From NCBI GenBank assembly GCA_910577555.1, contig CAJTLF010000007.1, forward strand, positions 1 through 64,000: DNA of 64,000 nt. The letters are read 5' to 3'. Below are positions 60,731-64,000 of the stretch, piece by piece. The notes beneath the pieces were generated by a model that ran no database searches, was not told the origin of the DNA, and worked only from the letters and a program-made list of their open reading frames with translations. The position numbers were made by a program, and so were the translations under genes. This DNA comes from an uncultured Christensenella sp. (GTDB taxonomy: Bacteria > Bacillota > Clostridia > Christensenellales > Borkfalkiaceae). The stretch's first letter is position 1; the number at the start of each line of letters is the position of its first letter.

Positions 60731-61879
60731 ATGAGCAAGTGGCTCACGGTATGGGGCAACGCGACTTCGGTTGCCGACCGTAAACCCGAAAACTACGCGA
60801 AAGATATAACCTTGCGCTATCCTTTAACCTGTGCGCTTGGCGGCGACAAAGTCCGCCTGCACTTCTCCAACTTCTGCGGTACCGAGCCCGTCACGCTCAC
60901 GCAGGTTACTATAGCTCCCGCTTTATCCGACAGGGAAATTAATTTAAAGGATGCGGCGCTCGTAACCTTTAACGGCGCGGAGAGCGTAACGATAGGCGCG
61001 GGCGAAGAAATTTTTTCGGACGAGATAAATTTCCGCGTTAAACCGCGCGGCAAGGTTTCGGTAAGCATTTATCTGGGCGGCTTTACTTTGATGCGCTCCG
61101 CGGTAGTTGTAAAAGGTCCGCTTTCAAAGGGCTTTTTCTCCGTGGGAAACCAGTCGCTCGCTTCCGTTTTGCCGCTTGAACGGACGCGCACTACGGATAC
61201 TTTTTATTTTTTAACGGGCTTGGACGTGCTTTGCGATAACGACGACGCGCGTACCGTTATATTGTACGGGGATTCCATAACCGCCCAAAGCTGGGCGGAC
61301 TATCTCTCGCTGAAGAGTATGGACGACCCCTATAACAGAACGGCTGTTATAAGGCGTGCGGCAAGCGGCACGCGCATTTTAAGGGAGTATACCTGCCTTA
61401 CTTACGAAAGCTACGGCTTGTGCGGCAAGAACCGTTTTCTGCGTGAAATATCCACCGTGAGCGGCGCGGACACCGTCGTTATACAGCAGGGCATAAACGA
61501 TATTATCCACCCCGTCGGCACGGATATTAATCCTTTCAGACCTATGTCCGATTTGCCCACGGTCGAAGAGCTTTACGCGGGGCTTGAATTTTACGCGGAA
61601 ACTGCGCAAAAGCTAAATCTTAAAGTTATGCTCGGCACGCTGTTGCCAGTTTACGGCTGGCGCACTTACGCGCCCTTCCGCGAAGAAATGCGCAACGCGT
61701 TTAACGAGCTTATCCGCAATAACGGCAGGTACGAAGTTATAGATTTCGATAAGGCTTTGCGCGATAACCGCAATATTGCCGCTTTTGCCGAAGAATACGA
61801 CAGCGGCGACCATTTGCACCCGAGCGAAAAGGGATATGAAAAAATGGCGGAAGTCGCTTTTAAAAAGATTGATAATTAA
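60731..61879 (+). CDS. SGNH/GDSL hydrolase
   Basis: 382 residues. N-terminal beta-rich domain of about 170 residues, then SGNH domain: block I ILYGDSITAQSW (Ser), block III VIQQGINDI (Asn), block V DHLHPSEKGY (Asp, His). No signal peptide. Probably removes acyl or acetyl groups from sugars. Confidence 0.85.
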   Translation: MSKWLTVWGNATSVADRKPENYAKDITLRYPLTCALGGDKVRLHFSNFCGTEPVTLTQVTIAPALSDREINLKDAALVTFNGAESVTIGAGEEIFSDEINFRVKPRGKVSVSIYLGGFTLMRSAVVVKGPLSKGFFSVGNQSLASVLPLERTRTTDTFYFLTGLDVLCDNDDARTVILYGDSITAQSWADYLSLKSMDDPYNRTAVIRRAASGTRILREYTCLTYESYGLCGKNRFLREISTVSGADTVVIQQGINDIIHPVGTDINPFRPMSDLPTVEELYAGLEFYAETAQKLNLKVMLGTLLPVYGWRTYAPFREEMRNAFNELIRNNGRYEVIDFDKALRDNRNIAAFAEEYDSGDHLHPSEKGYEKMAEVAFKKIDN

Positions 61880-61888
61880 GGGGATTTT

Positions 61889-62818
61889 ATGGAAGATTTG
61901 TTTTATCCGTCGTCGGACGGCGAAAATACTATACACGCGTGCATTTGGGAGCCTGTCGGCAAGGCAAAGGGCGTGGTGCAGATAATTCACGGAATGTGCG
62001 AGTACGCGCAAAGGTATTCGCCTTTTGCGGAATTTTTGGCGGCGAACGGGTATATCGTCTGCGCGGAAGACCATCTCGGACACGGCAGGTCGGTAAAATC
62101 TGAAGAAGATTTGGGCTATTTTAACGCGGCGGCAGATTATAAAATCGTGGTCGAAGATATCCATAAGTTAAAACGGACGGTAAGCGAAAGAACGGGCGAC
62201 TTGCCCTGGTTCGTTCTCGGTCATTCTATGGGCTCGTTTTTCTGCCGCGTGTATATTTCACTTTACGGCGAAGAGTTCGGTGGAGCGGTGATAATGGGTA
62301 GCGGCTTTAAAGATAAGCTCACTATAAACACGGCTCTGTTTGCCGTCAAAGCGAACGCGCTCTTTTGCGGCTGGCGCAACAGAAGTAAACTCATAAAAAA
62401 TCTTGCCTTCGGTTCATACAACAAAAAATTCAAGCCCAACCGTACTGAAAACGACTGGCTTTCCAAAAACCCCGACAACGTGGACGCCTACGAAAATGAC
62501 GGACTTTGCGGATTTTCTTTCACGAATAACGGTTACTTCGTTTTGTTTTCGGTAATTAAAAAGGCTTGCTCCAAAAATACTATTTCGGCAGTTCCCAAAA
62601 ATCTGCCCGTTTACTTCGTAGCGGGTGAAAAAGACCCCGTGGGCGATTACGGTAATGGCGTTATAAAGGCGGTAAACAAGTTCCACGGAGCGGGAATAAA
62701 GGACGTCTCGGTAACTCTTTACGACGATTGCCGTCACGAAATTTTGAACGACGACTGTAAGGGGCGCGTACAAAACGACGTGCTTGAATTTTTTAACGGC
62801 TGTTTAAGCGTGGATTAA
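61889..62818 (+). CDS. alpha/beta hydrolase, lysophospholipase/monoglyceride lipase-like
   Basis: 309 residues. Oxyanion HGMCEY, nucleophile elbow VLGHSMGSFF with Ser, DPVGDYG with Asp and CRHEILND with His. Matches the S33/Hydrolase_4 group. Stop directly abuts the next ATG. Confidence 0.85.
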   Translation: MEDLFYPSSDGENTIHACIWEPVGKAKGVVQIIHGMCEYAQRYSPFAEFLAANGYIVCAEDHLGHGRSVKSEEDLGYFNAAADYKIVVEDIHKLKRTVSERTGDLPWFVLGHSMGSFFCRVYISLYGEEFGGAVIMGSGFKDKLTINTALFAVKANALFCGWRNRSKLIKNLAFGSYNKKFKPNRTENDWLSKNPDNVDAYENDGLCGFSFTNNGYFVLFSVIKKACSKNTISAVPKNLPVYFVAGEKDPVGDYGNGVIKAVNKFHGAGIKDVSVTLYDDCRHEILNDDCKGRVQNDVLEFFNGCLSVD

Positions 62819-63571
62819 ATGGTAAAGGAATTTCAGGTTACCCTTCCGTTTTCAACGGGCGACGAGCCGCGTTCGGCTTTCGTATATCTTCCGCGCGGAT
62901 ACGGGAAGAACAAGTCTGCGCGTTATCCCGTAATTTATATGTTCGACGGGCATAATCTTTTCGACGACGGGCGGGCCGCTTTCGGTAAGAGCTGGGGGCT
63001 TGCGGACTTTCTCGACGGGCAGAATATAAAAGTGATTATCGCTGCGGTAGAGTGCAATCATTCGGGTAACGGTCGTCTTGAAGAATATTCGCCCGTAAAT
63101 TTCAGGTATGACGGCGAAAAAATCAAGGGCAGGGGCGACGCCTATATGCAGTGGCTCGTCAACTCGTTCAAGCCGATGATAGACGAAAATTACAGAACTT
63201 TATCAGACCGCGGGCATACCGCGGTTTGCGGAAGCTCGATGGGCGGATTGATGTCGCTTTACGCACTTGCCCGTTACGGGGAATACTTTTCAAAGGGCGG
63301 TGCGCTCTCGCCAAGCCTTTGGGTGTGCGGCGGAGTACCCGATTTCGTTAAGAAAAGTTCGTTCAAGGGTGTTACGCTCTATACGGATTACGGCAGTAAA
63401 GAATTTTCAAACCATAAAAATATGCGCGCCATATTCGCGGCTACGGTATCCGCTCTCATTGAACGTGGCGCGGCGGTGACGGCAAGGGTCGTTCGCGGCG
63501 GCACTCATTGCGAAGAGTGCTGGCAAAAGGCGTTACCCTATCTTTTCGCCGCTTTGTTTCCGCGCGGCTGA
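62819..63571 (+). CDS. putative esterase (esterase D / Fes-like family)
   Basis: 250 residues. YPVIYMFDGHNLFD near the start, nucleophile CGSSMGGLMSLYALARYG (Ser in GSSMGG), and CEECWQKALP with the C-terminal His just before it (GTHCEECW). Cytosolic. ATG 62819 begins immediately after the previous stop. Confidence 0.85.
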   Translation: MVKEFQVTLPFSTGDEPRSAFVYLPRGYGKNKSARYPVIYMFDGHNLFDDGRAAFGKSWGLADFLDGQNIKVIIAAVECNHSGNGRLEEYSPVNFRYDGEKIKGRGDAYMQWLVNSFKPMIDENYRTLSDRGHTAVCGSSMGGLMSLYALARYGEYFSKGGALSPSLWVCGGVPDFVKKSSFKGVTLYTDYGSKEFSNHKNMRAIFAATVSALIERGAAVTARVVRGGTHCEECWQKALPYLFAALFPRG

Positions 63572-63592
63572 CGCTTTTATTAAGGAGTCAAT

Positions 63593-64000
63593 ATGAAAAA
63601 CTTTATTTTTATTTCCCCGAATTTCCCCGAAAATTACTGGAAATTCTGTCGCGAGCTTAAAAACAACGGGTTGAGAGTTCTCGGAATAGGCGACTGCCCT
63701 TACGATATGCTTTCGCACAGGCTCAAGGCTTCGCTCGACGAGTATTACAAGGTTTCAAGCCTTGAAAATTACGACGAAGTTTACCGTGCCGTTGCGTTTT
63801 TTGCTTTCAAGTACGGCAGAATAGATTTTCTCGAGAGCAATAACGAGTATTGGCTCGAGCGTGACGCGCGGTTGCGTACCGATTTCAATATAACTTCCGG
63901 TTATCTTTTACGGCAGATGAAAGCCATAAAATATAAATCGGAAATGAAAAAGTACTATAAAAAAGCCGGGCTTACCGTTGCGCGTCACTGCCTTGTAAAG
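63593..64000 (+). CDS. ATP-grasp domain protein, cut by window edge
   Basis: Only the first ~136 residues lie in the window. FIFISPNFPENYWKFC, the GIGDCPYDML pre-ATP-grasp region and LLRQMKAIKYKSEMKKYYKKAGL resemble ATP-grasp ligases related to carbamoyl-phosphate synthase-like proteins. Catalytic loop not reached. AAGGAG before ATG 63593. Confidence 0.65.
   Translation, partial: MKNFIFISPNFPENYWKFCRELKNNGLRVLGIGDCPYDMLSHRLKASLDEYYKVSSLENYDEVYRAVAFFAFKYGRIDFLESNNEYWLERDARLRTDFNITSGYLLRQMKAIKYKSEMKKYYKKAGLTVARHCLVK

Overview
The window looks like a chromosome segment of a low-to-mid GC Bacillota, probably an anaerobic Clostridia lineage of the uncultured gut type (Christensenellales-like is my guess, not proven). 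Reasons: a complete Rnf ferredoxin:NAD+ oxidoreductase operon, DegV proteins, RqcH/NFACT, trigger factor-ClpP-ClpX-Lon in a row, strong AGGAG ribosome binding sites, and sigma-A promoters of TTGACA-17-TATAAT type. No 16S rRNA is present, so taxonomy is inference.

Layout. 1-960: six tRNA genes on the minus strand (Gly, Arg, His, Gln, Lys, Lys), with two decayed copies of the tRNA-Gln 3' end in tandem downstream of the intact gene. 1.1-3.7 kb: two related secreted, membrane-anchored proteins on the minus strand and one small phage-type regulator between them. 3.8-11.3 kb: a compact podovirus-like head and packaging cassette (terminase, portal, scaffold-like, capsid, connector and nozzle-like genes), all open, with no integrase, tail or lysis gene. 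11.3-12.9 kb: an RNA methyltransferase and a pseudouridine synthase. 13-17.4 kb: a minus-strand operon (1-phosphofructokinase-like kinase, phosphopantetheinyl transferase, MTA/SAH nucleosidase, LuxS, uracil-DNA glycosylase, phosphoglycerate mutase) in which four successive junctions overlap by exactly four bases.

17.5-24.3 kb is the main accessory stretch. A tmRNA gene with an unusually long proteolysis tag is followed by an AT-rich three-gene cassette (phosphoribosyltransferase-like, frameshifted DprA/SLOG-like, HAD-like). Then come an MFS transporter, a DUF1622 protein and tRNA-Ala(GGC), followed by an apparently non-coding transcribed segment, a short-repeat protein and a GmrSD-type (DUF262/DUF1524) nuclease. 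24.3-32.4 kb holds small membrane proteins, HAD, amidase, LOG, low-molecular-weight phosphatase, DegV, an XRE regulator with an apparent operator, and gltX.

32.4-44 kb: a fused MacB-like ABC transporter, then a flavin and electron-transfer block. It contains a small FMN_bind-like lipoprotein, an ApbE flavin transferase and a NusG-II protein on the plus strand, facing Gx transporter-rnfCDGEAB on the minus strand. RnfG carries two FMN-binding domains instead of one. ApbE would attach FMN to RnfG, RnfD and perhaps the lipoprotein.

44-64 kb is mostly housekeeping: M18 aminopeptidase, a secreted propeller-like protein, DegV, tandem GNAT-like enzymes, membrane-tethered winged helix proteins beside rqcH, tig-clpP-clpX-lon-engB, a sugar transferase, and a run of SGNH and alpha/beta hydrolases ending in an ATP-grasp gene cut by the window edge. 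A recurring feature is genes whose start codon lies 5-9 bases after a TATAAT-type -10 box, which predicts leaderless mRNAs.
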